Shown: positions 32,809 to 42,415, counted from the first letter of the stretch. The stretch is DNA of 64,000 nt from Terrimonas rubra (GCF_042686025.1 NZ_JBHUOZ010000003.1:2604001-2668000), one strand, 5' to 3'. Notes: generated by a model not told the origin, from the letters alone. A program made the numbers and translations.

Positions 32809-33804
32809 GAACGAATACAGGCTTTAGTAAGTTTAGGACAATATATCTCGGAAAATAATGAAGCCTGGCAGGAAGCCGTGTATAAAGCACAGCTACAGAA
32901 CGGCTGGTTTACGGAAGCATTTATAAACAGGGCTGCCCACCAGATTGCCCACAGTTTTTTACAGCCGGGGGCTTTGGAAGAATGGACCCGTAGTTACGGG
33001 ATCAGCGAACAGGCTATTGAAAACCCCAAAAATGTGGGCATTGTTATGGCCGGCAATATTCCGCTGGTAGGCTTTCACGATCTTTTATGTGTATTTGTCA
33101 GTGGTCACAGGGCTATTATAAAAGCTTCCTCTAAGGATGATGTACTGATCAAACACCTGGTGGCTCAATTGATACATATTAATCCCGCTGTGGCAGGTTA
33201 TATTTCCTTTGCCGATATGCTGAAACATTGTGATGCCTATATAGCTACCGGCAGCAACAATTCTGCCGGGTATTTTGATTATTATTTTGGTAAGTACCCT
33301 AACCTTATACGCCGTAACCGTACTTCCGTTGCCCTGCTTACCGGTAAGGAAACCGTGGATGAGCTGACCCGCCTGGCCGATGATGTGTACCTGTATTTTG
33401 GCCTGGGCTGCCGCAATGTTACCCATATATATGTGCCGCAGGAATACGATTTTATTCCCCTGCTAAGGGCTTTTGATAAATATAATGACCTGGCCGATCA
33501 CCATAAGTATAAGAACAATTACGATTATAACCTGGCCATTTATATATTGAATAAACAGTTCTATATGAGCAACCCATCCTTGTTGCTGGTAGAGAACGAA
33601 AATCATTTTTCGCCCATTGCCCAGCTGAATTATAGTTTTTATACCGATAAAGCAGAACTGGCCCAAACCCTGGAAGCCGATACCACTATACAATGTATTG
33701 TTGGTGACGGCTATATACCCTTTGGACAGTCGCAGCAACCCGGCATCAGTAATTATGCGGATGGCGCCGATACGATGGAGTTTTTAAAGGGACTTAGCCG
33801 GTAA
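32797..33804 (+). CDS. Acyl-CoA reductase, LuxC-like
   Basis: 335 residues from the ATG at 32797 (two codons after an in-frame TTG). It is an aldehyde-dehydrogenase-like fold of the LuxC family: NVGIVMAGNIPLVGFHDLLC, SGHRAIIKASSKDD, TGSNNSAGYFDYYFGKYPNL, and the catalytic cysteine region YFGLGCRNVTHIYVP (Cys205). LuxC-type enzymes reduce activated fatty acyl groups to aldehydes with NADPH. The true substrate here is unknown. It pairs head to head with a ferredoxin. Confidence 0.85.
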   Translation: MILQERIQALVSLGQYISENNEAWQEAVYKAQLQNGWFTEAFINRAAHQIAHSFLQPGALEEWTRSYGISEQAIENPKNVGIVMAGNIPLVGFHDLLCVFVSGHRAIIKASSKDDVLIKHLVAQLIHINPAVAGYISFADMLKHCDAYIATGSNNSAGYFDYYFGKYPNLIRRNRTSVALLTGKETVDELTRLADDVYLYFGLGCRNVTHIYVPQEYDFIPLLRAFDKYNDLADHHKYKNNYDYNLAIYILNKQFYMSNPSLLLVENENHFSPIAQLNYSFYTDKAELAQTLEADTTIQCIVGDGYIPFGQSQQPGISNYADGADTMEFLKGLSR

Positions 33805-34087
33805 AGGCTATTCAAATTTGAACATCTGTTTATTTTACCCGCAGATCCTGCAGATGAATACGCAGATTTTCGCTGATGAGGTGATTGAAGAACAATTATT
33901 GTATTATACGGTAACATTGGTCACTCATCATTCAAGATTCAATAATTCATACAAGATTACTTACTTTTGAAAACAGCGTCAGGGCTTGCAGCGGAAAGCC
34001 CGCCCCGTATTGAAGTAGCCGGCGAAAAAAGAGCCGCCTTGGTTGTTACCGGGGAACGCCAAAAAAATTAAAACATATAATCAGATC
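33805..34087. other. Intergenic region with CGCAGAT words and a promoter box
   Basis: No gene. Around 33840-33885 the words CCGCAGATCC, GCAGATGAAT, CGCAGATTTT and GCTGATGAGG form an imperfect tandem of CGCAGAT-like units. TACTTTTG at 33962-33969 is a -7 element for the M42 peptidase gene. Confidence 0.45.
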
Positions 34088-35200
34088 ATGGCAAAAGCAG
34101 CAAAACCTAAAAAGACAAAGATCATTACCGAAAAGTCATTCGCTTTTTTTAAGAATTATATTAATAATGCATCACCGGTAGGGTTTGAAACCTGGGGCCA
34201 GAAGTTATGGCTGGAGTATATAAAACCTTATGCAGATACACATTATGTAGATCCTTATGGTACTGCTGTGGCCGTTATTAATCCTGAGCATGAGTTTAAA
34301 GTGGTGATTGAGGCCCATGCCGATGAGATCAGCTGGTTTGTGAATTATGTTACTGCCGAAGGATTGATTTACCTGAAAAGAAATGGCGGTGTGGACCACC
34401 AGACTGCACCTGCATCGCGTGTATTGATACATGGCAAAAAAGGACCGGTAAAAGCTGTATTTGGATGGCCGGCTATACATACCCGTTATGCCACGCCTGA
34501 CCAGAAGGAAGCACAGCCACGTACCGATAATTTATGGCTGGACTGTGGTGCCCGCAACCGCAAAGAAGTGGAAGAACTGGGTATACATGTAGGAGCCGTG
34601 GTTACTTACCAGGACGGTTTTGACGAACTGGCCAATGGTAATTATGTAGGCCGTGCATTTGATAACCGTGTAGGCGGGTTTATGATAGCTGAAGTGGCCC
34701 GTTTATTAAAAGAGAATAAAAAGAAATTACCTTTTGGCTTATACGTGGTAAACGCGGTACAGGAAGAGATTGGTTTACGCGGTGCGGAAATGATCGCCCG
34801 CCGTATTAAACCGAATATCGCTATTGTTACAGACGTAACCCACGATACCACTACCCCGCTGATCAACAAGAATATAGAAGGCGAAGTACATTGTGGCAAA
34901 GGCCCATCACTGGCCTATGCACCGGCCGTACATAATAAACTGCTGGGTATAGTGGAGAAGGTAGCGGCTGATAAAAAAATACCGGTACAATGGCGGGCCT
35001 TAAGCCGCAGCACCGGTACGGATACCGATTCTTTTGCTTACAGTAACGACGGCTGCCCGTCCGTACTAATTTCAATACCTTTGCGTTATATGCATACAAC
35101 GGTGGAAATGTTACATCATGATGATATTGAAAATACCATTTCGCTGATGTATGAAACCTTGTTAACCCTTACCCCTAAAACTAATCTGAGTTATTTATGA
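34088..35200 (+). CDS. M42-family metallo-aminopeptidase
   Basis: 370 residues from the ATG at 34088 (MAKAAKPKKTKIITEKSFAF). Metal-ligand motifs of M42 are complete: VVIEAHADEISW (His), GRAFDNRVGG (bridging Asp), NAVQEEIGLRGAE (catalytic Glu and Glu ligand), VTDVTHDTT (Asp) and RYMHTTVEM (His). It is a cytoplasmic dodecameric aminopeptidase family acting on peptides. Its last codons overlap the start of the next small gene by ATGA. Confidence 0.93.
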   Translation: MAKAAKPKKTKIITEKSFAFFKNYINNASPVGFETWGQKLWLEYIKPYADTHYVDPYGTAVAVINPEHEFKVVIEAHADEISWFVNYVTAEGLIYLKRNGGVDHQTAPASRVLIHGKKGPVKAVFGWPAIHTRYATPDQKEAQPRTDNLWLDCGARNRKEVEELGIHVGAVVTYQDGFDELANGNYVGRAFDNRVGGFMIAEVARLLKENKKKLPFGLYVVNAVQEEIGLRGAEMIARRIKPNIAIVTDVTHDTTTPLINKNIEGEVHCGKGPSLAYAPAVHNKLLGIVEKVAADKKIPVQWRALSRSTGTDTDSFAYSNDGCPSVLISIPLRYMHTTVEMLHHDDIENTISLMYETLLTLTPKTNLSYL

Positions 35201-35373
35201 TAACCAATTACCTTTTATATCTTGACCCGGGTAGCGGCAGCTACCTGGTACAGATATTGGCTGCTGCTGCGTTGGGCGTGGTGTTTTTTTTCAGGAACAT
35301 CAAACTATACATCATGGCTTTTTTCTCCAGGTTTAAAAAGCCTAAGAAGGATAATACCCCAACCAACGATTAA
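35197..35373 (+). CDS. Small membrane protein with YLDPGSGSY motif, translationally coupled
   Basis: 58 residues: MITNYLLYLDPGSGSYLVQI, then a hydrophobic helix (LAAAALGVVFFF), a basic turn (RNIKLYIMAFFSRFKKPKKD) and a polar end. Its ATG overlaps the upstream TGA (ATGA) and its TAA overlaps the downstream ATG (TAATG), strong signs of a real, coupled gene. I recall short proteins with the same LDPGSGS(Y/L)(L/F)(I/V)Q motif in many phyla beside sulfatase-fold and methyltransferase genes. The function is unknown. Confidence 0.85.
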   Translation: MITNYLLYLDPGSGSYLVQILAAAALGVVFFFRNIKLYIMAFFSRFKKPKKDNTPTND

Positions 35374-36752
35374 TGAGTACCAGCGTCCAACATCCTGCAT
35401 CCTACCGCGACCCATCGGGTTTTGTTTATGTACATGAAGGCATAGTATACCGGCAGGTAAACCAGTTTTACCGCGAACATTTTGACCTGTTTGTGAACAG
35501 CGGCTGTTACCGGCAACTGGTTGATGATGGTTTGCTTGTAAGCCATGAGCAGCTCACAGATAACCTGCTGAACAGTAATGACTGGTATACTACGTTAAAG
35601 CCGGAACAGGTTTCCCTTGTGAGTTATGCTTATGAGTGGAGTTTTGATATGCTGAAAGATGCCGCATTACTGACATTACGCATATTGAAGCAGGCCTTAC
35701 AGTTCGGGCTGATATTAAAAGATGCCACGCCATACAATATACAATGGCACCATGGTAAGCTGGTATTTATTGATACCCTGTCCTTTGAAAAGTATGAAGA
35801 AAAGCCCTGGATAGCTTACCGCCAGTTCTGCGAATGTTTTGTAGCACCTTTGCTGGTAATGTATTATACCAAAAGGCCTTTACAACAGTTAATGCTGGCC
35901 TGGCCGGATGGTATTCCGCTGGATATAGCGGCCAGCTTATTACCCCGTAAGAGCCGTTTTTCCATCCATACCTACCTGCATATACATTTACATGCAAAGG
36001 TTTCGGCCAAACAAAAAACAGGCACACCAGGCAACAGTAATACCGAAGTATTTACCAGGGGTAAACTGGACCGCCTGATCAACAGCCTGGAGATACTGAT
36101 TAATAAATTACAGATACCGGACCTGGAGAGTACCTGGTCGCATTATTACCAGGAAGCCTCGCAGCGTAATGGTTACCTGGAAGCAAAGAAGGAGATCATT
36201 GACGGCTGGTTAAGCCGTTTACCGCAAATTAAAACAGCAGCCGACCTTGGCGCTAATGAAGGAGAGTTCTCCAAAATGGTTGCCGCTAAAAGTATTGATA
36301 CGGTTGCTGCCGATTTTGACCCCTATTGCATTAATAATTTATACCGCCATATTAAAAAGCATGGTGTAAAAAATATTCAGCCCCTCATACTTGACCTGTC
36401 ACAGCCTTCACCGGCCAACGGGCTGAATTATGCGGAGCGCAGCAGTTTTTCGAAAAGATTACAGGTTGACCTGGTACTGGCACTGGCAGTGATACACCAC
36501 CTGGCCATTGGCAAAAATATTCCGCTGGAACGAATTGCGGCTTTTTTTGCACCGGTAGCGCCTTACCTGTTAATTGAGTTTGTACCCAAACAGGACCCCA
36601 AAACACAATTACTGCTGCAACATAAAAAAGATATTTACCCGCACTACACGGAAGCCGGCTTCCTGGCTGCGTTTGAGCCTTTATTTCATGTTGAACAGCA
36701 AATGGTGGTACCACATTCCGAAAGAATATTATTTTTACTGAAAAGGAAATAA
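35373..36752 (+). CDS. Kinase-like / SAM-methyltransferase fusion (NoeA-related)
   Basis: 459 residues. The N-terminal about 240 residues contain LILKDATPYNIQWHHGKLVF followed by IDTLSFE, which looks like the catalytic loop and DFG-like strand of a protein/small-molecule kinase fold (D..P.NI...FID), though the rest of a kinase is not obvious. The C-terminal half is a class I methyltransferase: AADLGANEGEFSKMVAAKSI, VAADFDPYCINNLY and LVLALAVIHHLAIGKNIPLE. Similar proteins are annotated as nodulation NoeA-related methyltransferases. It is coupled to the small protein before it; the next gene is 12 bases away. Confidence 0.8.
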   Translation: MSTSVQHPASYRDPSGFVYVHEGIVYRQVNQFYREHFDLFVNSGCYRQLVDDGLLVSHEQLTDNLLNSNDWYTTLKPEQVSLVSYAYEWSFDMLKDAALLTLRILKQALQFGLILKDATPYNIQWHHGKLVFIDTLSFEKYEEKPWIAYRQFCECFVAPLLVMYYTKRPLQQLMLAWPDGIPLDIAASLLPRKSRFSIHTYLHIHLHAKVSAKQKTGTPGNSNTEVFTRGKLDRLINSLEILINKLQIPDLESTWSHYYQEASQRNGYLEAKKEIIDGWLSRLPQIKTAADLGANEGEFSKMVAAKSIDTVAADFDPYCINNLYRHIKKHGVKNIQPLILDLSQPSPANGLNYAERSSFSKRLQVDLVLALAVIHHLAIGKNIPLERIAAFFAPVAPYLLIEFVPKQDPKTQLLLQHKKDIYPHYTEAGFLAAFEPLFHVEQQMVVPHSERILFLLKRK

Positions 36753-36764
36753 CCAGTAACCCGC

Positions 36765-38279
36765 ATGATCAAATTTTTAACCAGGTATAATTTTCATTTT
36801 CTTTTAATTCCAATATTCTTTATCTGGCATTGCTGTAATAGTTATTTTGGGTTAATCACCTGGTCTTATATTCTTAAGTATGGCGCTCTTTATACCGGCT
36901 TAAGCCTGGCCTTGTTTGGCCTGGGTAAATTATTATTAAAGCGTAATACCCGGGCGGCTATCTGGGCTTCGGTATTGCTGACCATATTTTTCTTTTTCGG
37001 GGCTTTTCATGATTTTGTAAGAACAAATACTTTTTTTTCCATCATCAGCTCATACAGCATATTGCTGCCGATAATACTGGTTATTATTGTTGTATCGGCT
37101 ATTGTATTAAGAAGAAATAAGAACAAACAGATACGTATGACGGCTTATTTAAATGCCGTTTTATTGTTTTTGCTTTTACTGGAATTACAGATAACAGTTT
37201 ACCAATTGTTAACCCATAAAAGTGAAAAAAACAACCTGACCTACGGTTCAGCAGCGCCTGCATTGAATATTGCAGCCATACCTGACTCGCTAAAGCCTGA
37301 TATTTACTTTATTATTTTTGATGAGTTTGCCAATACCCAAAGTATAAAAAAATATACCGGCTTTGATAATTCGGCCCTGGATTCTTCATTATTGAAAAAA
37401 GGCTTTTTTGTAGCCAATCATGCGACCAGCAATTACAATGCTACGCCCCACTCGCTGGCTTCTACTTTAAACTTACAGTATTTAAATGCCGACCTGGAAG
37501 GCTATTTTTATACACCCAGTATTTCCTTAAAAGCACAGAAAACCATTGAGGAAAGTTTTTTCCCGGCAGCACTGTCGGCATCCGGTTATAATATTGTGAA
37601 TCACAGTATTTTTAATTTTGCGGGTACAAAAAACCTGAGAGAACCGTTTTTTAATTTTGATATAGAGAATATCCTGACGCTGGAAACACTCTGGGGCAGG
37701 ATCAATAAAGATATATGGTGGAATGTATCGCTACGTTTATATAGCCCGGCAGAGATCGGAAAAAAAATAACGCAAACGGCATTACCCCGGAGAAATCAGA
37801 CTATTGCCAATATCACCAACACATTTAATGAATTAAAAAAGCAACCGGCCAAACCTGTATTTGTATATACACACCTTATTTTACCGCATAACCCTTTTAT
37901 TTATACAAAGGACGGAGCAATCAGGGATCTTTCCATGTATGACCATAAAGCCGGTAAAACGAAGGATAGCCTGTATTTTCAGCAAGTACTGTATGCCAAT
38001 ACATTGATAGACTCTATGGCATCGCTGATCCATCATACCCCTTCAGGCCGGCCGAAAGTAATGATCATTGCCGGGGATCATGGTTACAGGGACCCGGAAA
38101 TGCGGGATAAAATAAGAGATAAGGAGTTTGCCAACCTGAACGCTATTTATTTTTCTGATAAAGATTATTCCATGCTTAACGACAGCCTCAGTTCCGTTAA
38201 TATATTCCGGATCATCAGCAATAAATATTTCCATGCTAAACTCCCTTTATTAAAAGACTCTACAGTAATGTTACAATAA
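36765..38279 (+). CDS. Membrane sulfatase-fold (alkaline-phosphatase superfamily) protein
   Basis: 504 residues. Four to five N-terminal transmembrane helices up to about residue 150 are followed by a periplasmic domain of the sulfatase/phosphoethanolamine-transferase fold: KPDIYFIIFDEFANTQSIKK, NHATSNYNATPHSLASTLNL, FVYTHLILPHNPFIY and VMIIAGDHGYRDPE. The nucleophile would be the Ser/Thr in NATPHSLAS rather than CxPSR, so it is more like LTA-synthase or pEtN-transferase relatives than a true sulfatase. Last gene of the cassette, ended by a 16-base-stem terminator. Confidence 0.85.
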   Translation: MIKFLTRYNFHFLLIPIFFIWHCCNSYFGLITWSYILKYGALYTGLSLALFGLGKLLLKRNTRAAIWASVLLTIFFFFGAFHDFVRTNTFFSIISSYSILLPIILVIIVVSAIVLRRNKNKQIRMTAYLNAVLLFLLLLELQITVYQLLTHKSEKNNLTYGSAAPALNIAAIPDSLKPDIYFIIFDEFANTQSIKKYTGFDNSALDSSLLKKGFFVANHATSNYNATPHSLASTLNLQYLNADLEGYFYTPSISLKAQKTIEESFFPAALSASGYNIVNHSIFNFAGTKNLREPFFNFDIENILTLETLWGRINKDIWWNVSLRLYSPAEIGKKITQTALPRRNQTIANITNTFNELKKQPAKPVFVYTHLILPHNPFIYTKDGAIRDLSMYDHKAGKTKDSLYFQQVLYANTLIDSMASLIHHTPSGRPKVMIIAGDHGYRDPEMRDKIRDKEFANLNAIYFSDKDYSMLNDSLSSVNIFRIISNKYFHAKLPLLKDSTVMLQ

Positions 38280-38283
38280 CATA

Positions 38284-38319
38284 AACGAAAAAGAGCAGCT
38301 CAGGCTGCTCTTTTTCGTT
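38284..38319. terminator. Bidirectional terminator between the cassette and lon
   Basis: A perfect 16-base stem, AACGAAAAAGAGCAGC (38284-38299) with its complement (38304-38319) and loop TCAG. T-runs on both strands serve the convergent genes on each side. Confidence 0.88.
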
Positions 38320-38336
38320 ATCTGTATATCCTTATC

Positions 38337-40751
38337 TTATTTCTTCAATAAAGCCAGTTCCAGTACTTCGTCCATGGTACGTACATAATGAAATTTAATG
38401 CCTTTAATATACTCGGCTTCTATTTCCTGTACATCTTTTTCATTCTGCCAGCAAAGGATGATCTCTTTTAAACCGGCCCGTTTTGCCGCCAGTATTTTTT
38501 CTTTAATACCACCAACCGGCAATACCTGTCCGCGTAAAGTGATCTCCCCTGTCATGGCCAGGAAAGGTTTTACCCGTTTTCCTGTTAACGCCGATGCAAT
38601 GGCGGTCATCATGGTAATACCTGCGCTGGGACCATCTTTTGGTACCGCACCTTCCGGCACGTGTACATGAATACTTTTCTTTTCAAAAAGTGTAGCATCA
38701 ATTTTATAACGCTCAGCATTGGACTGCAGGTAGGTTAAGGCCGTGGTGGCACTTTCCTTCATTACATTACCCAGGTTACCGGTAAGCTTCAGGTCGCCTT
38801 TGCCCGTACTTAAACTGGTTTCAATAAATAAAATATCACCGCCTACATAGGTCCAGGCCAGGCCAACAGCCACGCCGGGTATATTGGCGGTTTTGTATAT
38901 TTCGTTACTGTAACGAGATTTACCTAAAATAAGTTCCACATCCTCTATGGTCAGGGGTGATTTTATTTCTTCCTCCATGGCCAGCAGCTTAGCCTGGTAA
39001 CGCATCACGGATGCCAGCTGTCTTTCCAGCTCCCGCACACCGCTCTCGCGGGTGTAATCGGTAATGATCTTTTCCAGTACTTTATCGCTTACCTTAAAAC
39101 TGTTAGGCTGTAAACCATGCAGGTTTTTCTGGCGGGGTAATAAATGTTTTTTAGCTATCTCCACTTTTTCCTCTATTGCATAACCGCTCAGGTCAATAAT
39201 TTCTAACCTGTCGCGTAAAGCGGGTTGAATATTCTGCAGGTTATTTGCCGTAGCAATAAACAACACTTTACTCAGGTCGTATTCCAGCTCAAGGTAGTTA
39301 TCGTAAAAAGTATGGTTCTGTTCCGGGTCAAGCACTTCCAATAAAGCCGATGAAGGATCGCCTCTGAAATCACTGCCAATTTTATCAATCTCGTCCAATA
39401 CAATTACCGGGTTACCCGATTTTACTTTGCGTAATGATTGTAATAAACGGCCGGGCATAGCGCCAATATAGGTTTTACGGTGACCGCGTATTTCGCTTTC
39501 ATCATGCAAACCACCCAGGCTTAACCGTACATATTTACGGCCTACGGCATTGGCAATACTACGGCCTAATGAGGTTTTACCAATACCCGGAGGGCCAACA
39601 AAACATAAGATAGGGCTTTTCATGTCGCCCTTTAATTTCAGTACCGCCAGGTATTCCAGGATACGTTCTTTTATTTTGTTCATACCAAAATGGTCGGTAT
39701 CCAGGGTTTTCTTTGCTTTCTTTAAGTCGTAAAAATCTTCGGTATACTCCTGCCAGGGTAATTCCAGCATCAGGTCAAGGTGATTGTACACCACGGAGTA
39801 ATCGGGTGTACTGGGATGCATACGCTCCAGTTTTTCAATCCCTTTTTTAAAGGCTTCTTTTGCAGCTTCGGGCCATTTTTTTGTTTCGGCCTTCTTCTGC
39901 ATCTGTTTTATTTCCTGGGCATTGGTATCGCCGCCTAGCTCATCCTTAATACTCTTTAACTGTTGCTGTAAAAAGTACTCCCGCTGTTGCTTATCCAGCT
40001 CGGTGCGGGTTTTATTGGTCACTTTATTTTTAAGTTCGGCAAATTGTAACTCCTTTTGCAGCAGCTGCATTAACGCATTGGCACGCTCACGGATATCATT
40101 GATCTCCAGTAAACGCTGTTTCTCTTTTATATCCGTATTCAGGTTGCTCGATGCAAAATGGATCAGGAAAGAAGGATTTTCAATATTGCGTAAAATGATC
40201 GATGCTTCTGCCGGTAAGTTGGGCGATAATTGTATGATCTCAGTTGCCAGGTCTTTGATATTGGCCACATAGGCTTCAAAATCCGTATCAACCGGGGTTT
40301 CCCCGTCTTCCAGCCGGGTGATCTTTGCTTTAAAATAAGGTTCGTCCGTAATAATTTCATTCACCTGAAAACGGGCTTTACCTTGTATAATAACAGTAGT
40401 GCCGCCATCCGGCATCTTGATCTGCTTTACAATCTTGGCAACCGTACCCACCTGTACCAGGTCGCTGGCGGCGGGATCTTCAATACTTGTATCCTTTTGC
40501 GCCACCACACCTATCAGCTTATCACCCTTATACGCATCGGTTACCGCTTTAATGCTTTTTTCCCTGCCCACTGTAATCGGCAATACCACACCGGGAAACA
40601 ATACCGTATTACGCAAAGGCAGCAGTGCAATTTCGGACGGTATCTCCAGTTTAGCATTATCCTCCTGGTCACTCTCATTCAACGGAATGATCGGCATAAA
40701 ATTCATATCATCTTCCGTATTCAATAACATTTTATCAAAGTTCATATTCAT
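38337..40751 (-). CDS. lon: ATP-dependent Lon protease
   Basis: 804 residues: N-terminal LON substrate-binding domain (LLPLRNTVLFPGVVLPITVG), coiled middle region, AAA+ module with Walker A GPPGIGKT (386-393) and Walker B VIVLDEIDKIG, and a C-terminal S16 protease domain with KDGPSAGIT (Ser709) and GGIKEK (Lys752), the Ser-Lys dyad. It degrades misfolded and regulatory proteins in the cytoplasm. No HAIR/CIRCE-type heat-shock site was recognised upstream. Confidence 0.97.
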   Translation of the reverse strand: MNMNFDKMLLNTEDDMNFMPIIPLNESDQEDNAKLEIPSEIALLPLRNTVLFPGVVLPITVGREKSIKAVTDAYKGDKLIGVVAQKDTSIEDPAASDLVQVGTVAKIVKQIKMPDGGTTVIIQGKARFQVNEIITDEPYFKAKITRLEDGETPVDTDFEAYVANIKDLATEIIQLSPNLPAEASIILRNIENPSFLIHFASSNLNTDIKEKQRLLEINDIRERANALMQLLQKELQFAELKNKVTNKTRTELDKQQREYFLQQQLKSIKDELGGDTNAQEIKQMQKKAETKKWPEAAKEAFKKGIEKLERMHPSTPDYSVVYNHLDLMLELPWQEYTEDFYDLKKAKKTLDTDHFGMNKIKERILEYLAVLKLKGDMKSPILCFVGPPGIGKTSLGRSIANAVGRKYVRLSLGGLHDESEIRGHRKTYIGAMPGRLLQSLRKVKSGNPVIVLDEIDKIGSDFRGDPSSALLEVLDPEQNHTFYDNYLELEYDLSKVLFIATANNLQNIQPALRDRLEIIDLSGYAIEEKVEIAKKHLLPRQKNLHGLQPNSFKVSDKVLEKIITDYTRESGVRELERQLASVMRYQAKLLAMEEEIKSPLTIEDVELILGKSRYSNEIYKTANIPGVAVGLAWTYVGGDILFIETSLSTGKGDLKLTGNLGNVMKESATTALTYLQSNAERYKIDATLFEKKSIHVHVPEGAVPKDGPSAGITMMTAIASALTGKRVKPFLAMTGEITLRGQVLPVGGIKEKILAAKRAGLKEIILCWQNEKDVQEIEAEYIKGIKFHYVRTMDEVLELALLKK

Positions 40752-41049
40752 TAATTCTAATAGTCAAGTTGTCACAGGGCCGTAGTCCGAACCTGTAAAA
40801 ATACAAAGGAATAAATAGCGGTCAAGTTTAATGCCACAAAAAAAATCAACTCATTGTGTCTCAAGCCTATAAAACTATGGCACGGCTTACGCCAATATGG
40901 CCGGTTTATTTTCAAAATGTATTTGGGGGCTGTCAACTGCAGTAATACGTTTCAGCTATAGTTCCCGCTTTCTGCAGTAGTGCAACGCCCCGCACCATGC
41001 CGGCTCAAAGTTGCAGCTACTGCTGCCAGTCGGGCAGCCCTTCAACAGT
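40752..41049. other. Intergenic region upstream of lon
   Basis: No gene is supported. On the minus strand TATTCCTTTG (about 40803-40812) is a near match to a -7 box for lon. CTGCAGTAATAC at about 40936 also occurs next to repeat copy 3 (43.85 kb). Nothing else is recognised. Confidence 0.35.
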
Positions 41050-41084
41050 TATACCTGTAAGATTTTAAAAATCTTACAGGTATA
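41050..41084. repeat. 35-base palindrome, CCTGTAAGAT type
   Basis: TATACCTGTAAGATTTT (41050-41066), one central base, then its perfect complement (41068-41084). It lies next to the terminator of the porin-like gene. Palindromes of this CCTGTAAG-type sequence are, from memory, common between Bacteroidota genes. Confidence 0.6.
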
Positions 41085-41118
41085 AAAAAAGCCGGTTGTA
41101 AAAACAACCGGCTTTATC
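41085..41118 (-). terminator. Terminator of the outer-membrane barrel gene
   Basis: Stem AAAGCCGGTTGT (41088-41099) / ACAACCGGCTTT (41104-41115) followed on the minus strand by TTTTTTT. Confidence 0.85.
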
Positions 41119-41138
41119 ATTTATCCTTCACCAAAAAA

Positions 41139-41726
41139 CTATAGTGCAAAACCAACGGTCAGCTGCCATGCCTGGCTGCGCCATTGATCTTTGTTATCTA
41201 TATCATTCATATTATCCAGACCCAGTACATAACGGCCTCCTACACGTAATCCACGTATATGTATCTGGGCACCACCTACCAGTGCAAAATCACCTTTCTT
41301 AAATGCATCGGCCCCGTTTTGTAAAAAGTTTTTATCCTTATTCATTAAAATACTGAACTGCGGACCGGCCTGTATATGTAAAGGCCCCAGCAGTTTATAA
41401 TCCAATACCAGCGGAATAGACAGGTAATTCATTTTTACTTTGGACTGGTCTGAATTAAATACGCCCTGGTATATATCCTTATAATCTTCGGATACGGTAC
41501 CGGAAAACTGGTTAAACTGTACCTCAGGGTTAATGCTGAAGCGACGGCCTAAACCAATTTCGGCAAAGCCGGCTACCACATAGCCATAACTGAACTCATC
41601 TTTAAACGACTTGCCATCAATTTTGGTAATGTTTGCACCACCCTTAATCCCTACATGAAACTGTGCCATAGCAACTTGTGTTAAGGCAATTGCTGCAAGT
41701 AGCAGCATAGAAAGCTTTTTCGTCAT
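41139..41726 (-). CDS. Outer-membrane beta-barrel (porin-like/PorT-like) protein
   Basis: 195 residues. A signal peptide (MTKKLSMLLLAAIALTQVAM) is followed by an eight-strand-type barrel beginning FHVGIKGGANITKIDG, with LSIPLVLDYKLLGPLHIQAG and a final strand AWQLTVGFAL. This is the common Bacteroidota outer_membrane_beta-barrel family. Its specific role is unknown. Confidence 0.85.
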   Translation of the reverse strand: MTKKLSMLLLAAIALTQVAMAQFHVGIKGGANITKIDGKSFKDEFSYGYVVAGFAEIGLGRRFSINPEVQFNQFSGTVSEDYKDIYQGVFNSDQSKVKMNYLSIPLVLDYKLLGPLHIQAGPQFSILMNKDKNFLQNGADAFKKGDFALVGGAQIHIRGLRVGGRYVLGLDNMNDIDNKDQWRSQAWQLTVGFAL

Positions 41727-41938
41727 GGTAAATAATGTTTTTGTCCAAAAAATATCAATACTTATACCTGCATTTTATAAAGTACTTTAACAGGAGTATA
41801 ATCATTTGCTAAAACAGTTTACCCCACTGTTTTAGTATATAACAGTTGTGAAAGAAAATGTAAAACAATTGGACAATTAGCCAATTTGATAATTTGACAA
41901 TTTGAGAATTTGGAAATGAGGTAATTACATTTTAAGCG

Positions 41939-42379
41939 TTATACTCTGACTGTTTGGTTTTTCCATTGCATATACGAAAATAAAATAAATAAGATTGATA
42001 GTATCAGGAAAGGAAGCCCGGTTATAAAAGCTGTATAAGCTTCATTGTTGTTGCGAAAGTCATAAGCCAAATAAAAAAAACTTAACCAAAGCTGTATTAA
42101 ACCAATAAACGACAGAATAAAAAACCTTTTTTTCCTTTTTATAAATAAAGCAATAACAGTAAACAACTTTCCTAAAAAAGATAATGTTACAACGAAACCA
42201 ATATTGTGTATAATATCCAGCGTGAACGGATTAAAGTTTCTTTCGTCAAAAAATTCAGTAGATGCTGACAGGAAAGCCAAATCTAACATAAACAAAAAGC
42301 CTCCGCTATGAGCAAATGTTATAAGTATTAAACCATGCAGACAAATACTCCACAACAAAAGACGTTTTAACAATACCAT
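41939..42379 (-). CDS. Four-helix integral membrane protein, unknown
   Basis: 146 residues with hydrophobic segments at about 4-22, 58-82, 86-106 and 117-138 separated by short polar turns (FIKRKKRF, DFRNNNEAY). I do not recognise a family. Its base composition is more A/T-rich than its neighbours. It is 36 bases downstream of the metallophosphoesterase gene and may be co-transcribed. Confidence 0.6.
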   Translation of the reverse strand: MVLLKRLLLWSICLHGLILITFAHSGGFLFMLDLAFLSASTEFFDERNFNPFTLDIIHNIGFVVTLSFLGKLFTVIALFIKRKKRFFILSFIGLIQLWLSFFYLAYDFRNNNEAYTAFITGLPFLILSILFILFSYMQWKNQTVRV

Positions 42380-42415
42380 CGGTAACGAAAAATATTAAAT
42401 ACTACATCTTCAATA

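Noticed and set aside
33840..33885. CRISPR-like array of CGCAGAT units
   Set aside because: Units are short, irregular and without spacers of constant length; no cas genes are present anywhere in the window.
36765..38279. True sulfatase annotation
   Set aside because: No CxPxR or SxPxR sulfatase signature is present, and the protein has N-terminal membrane helices as in phosphotransferase relatives.
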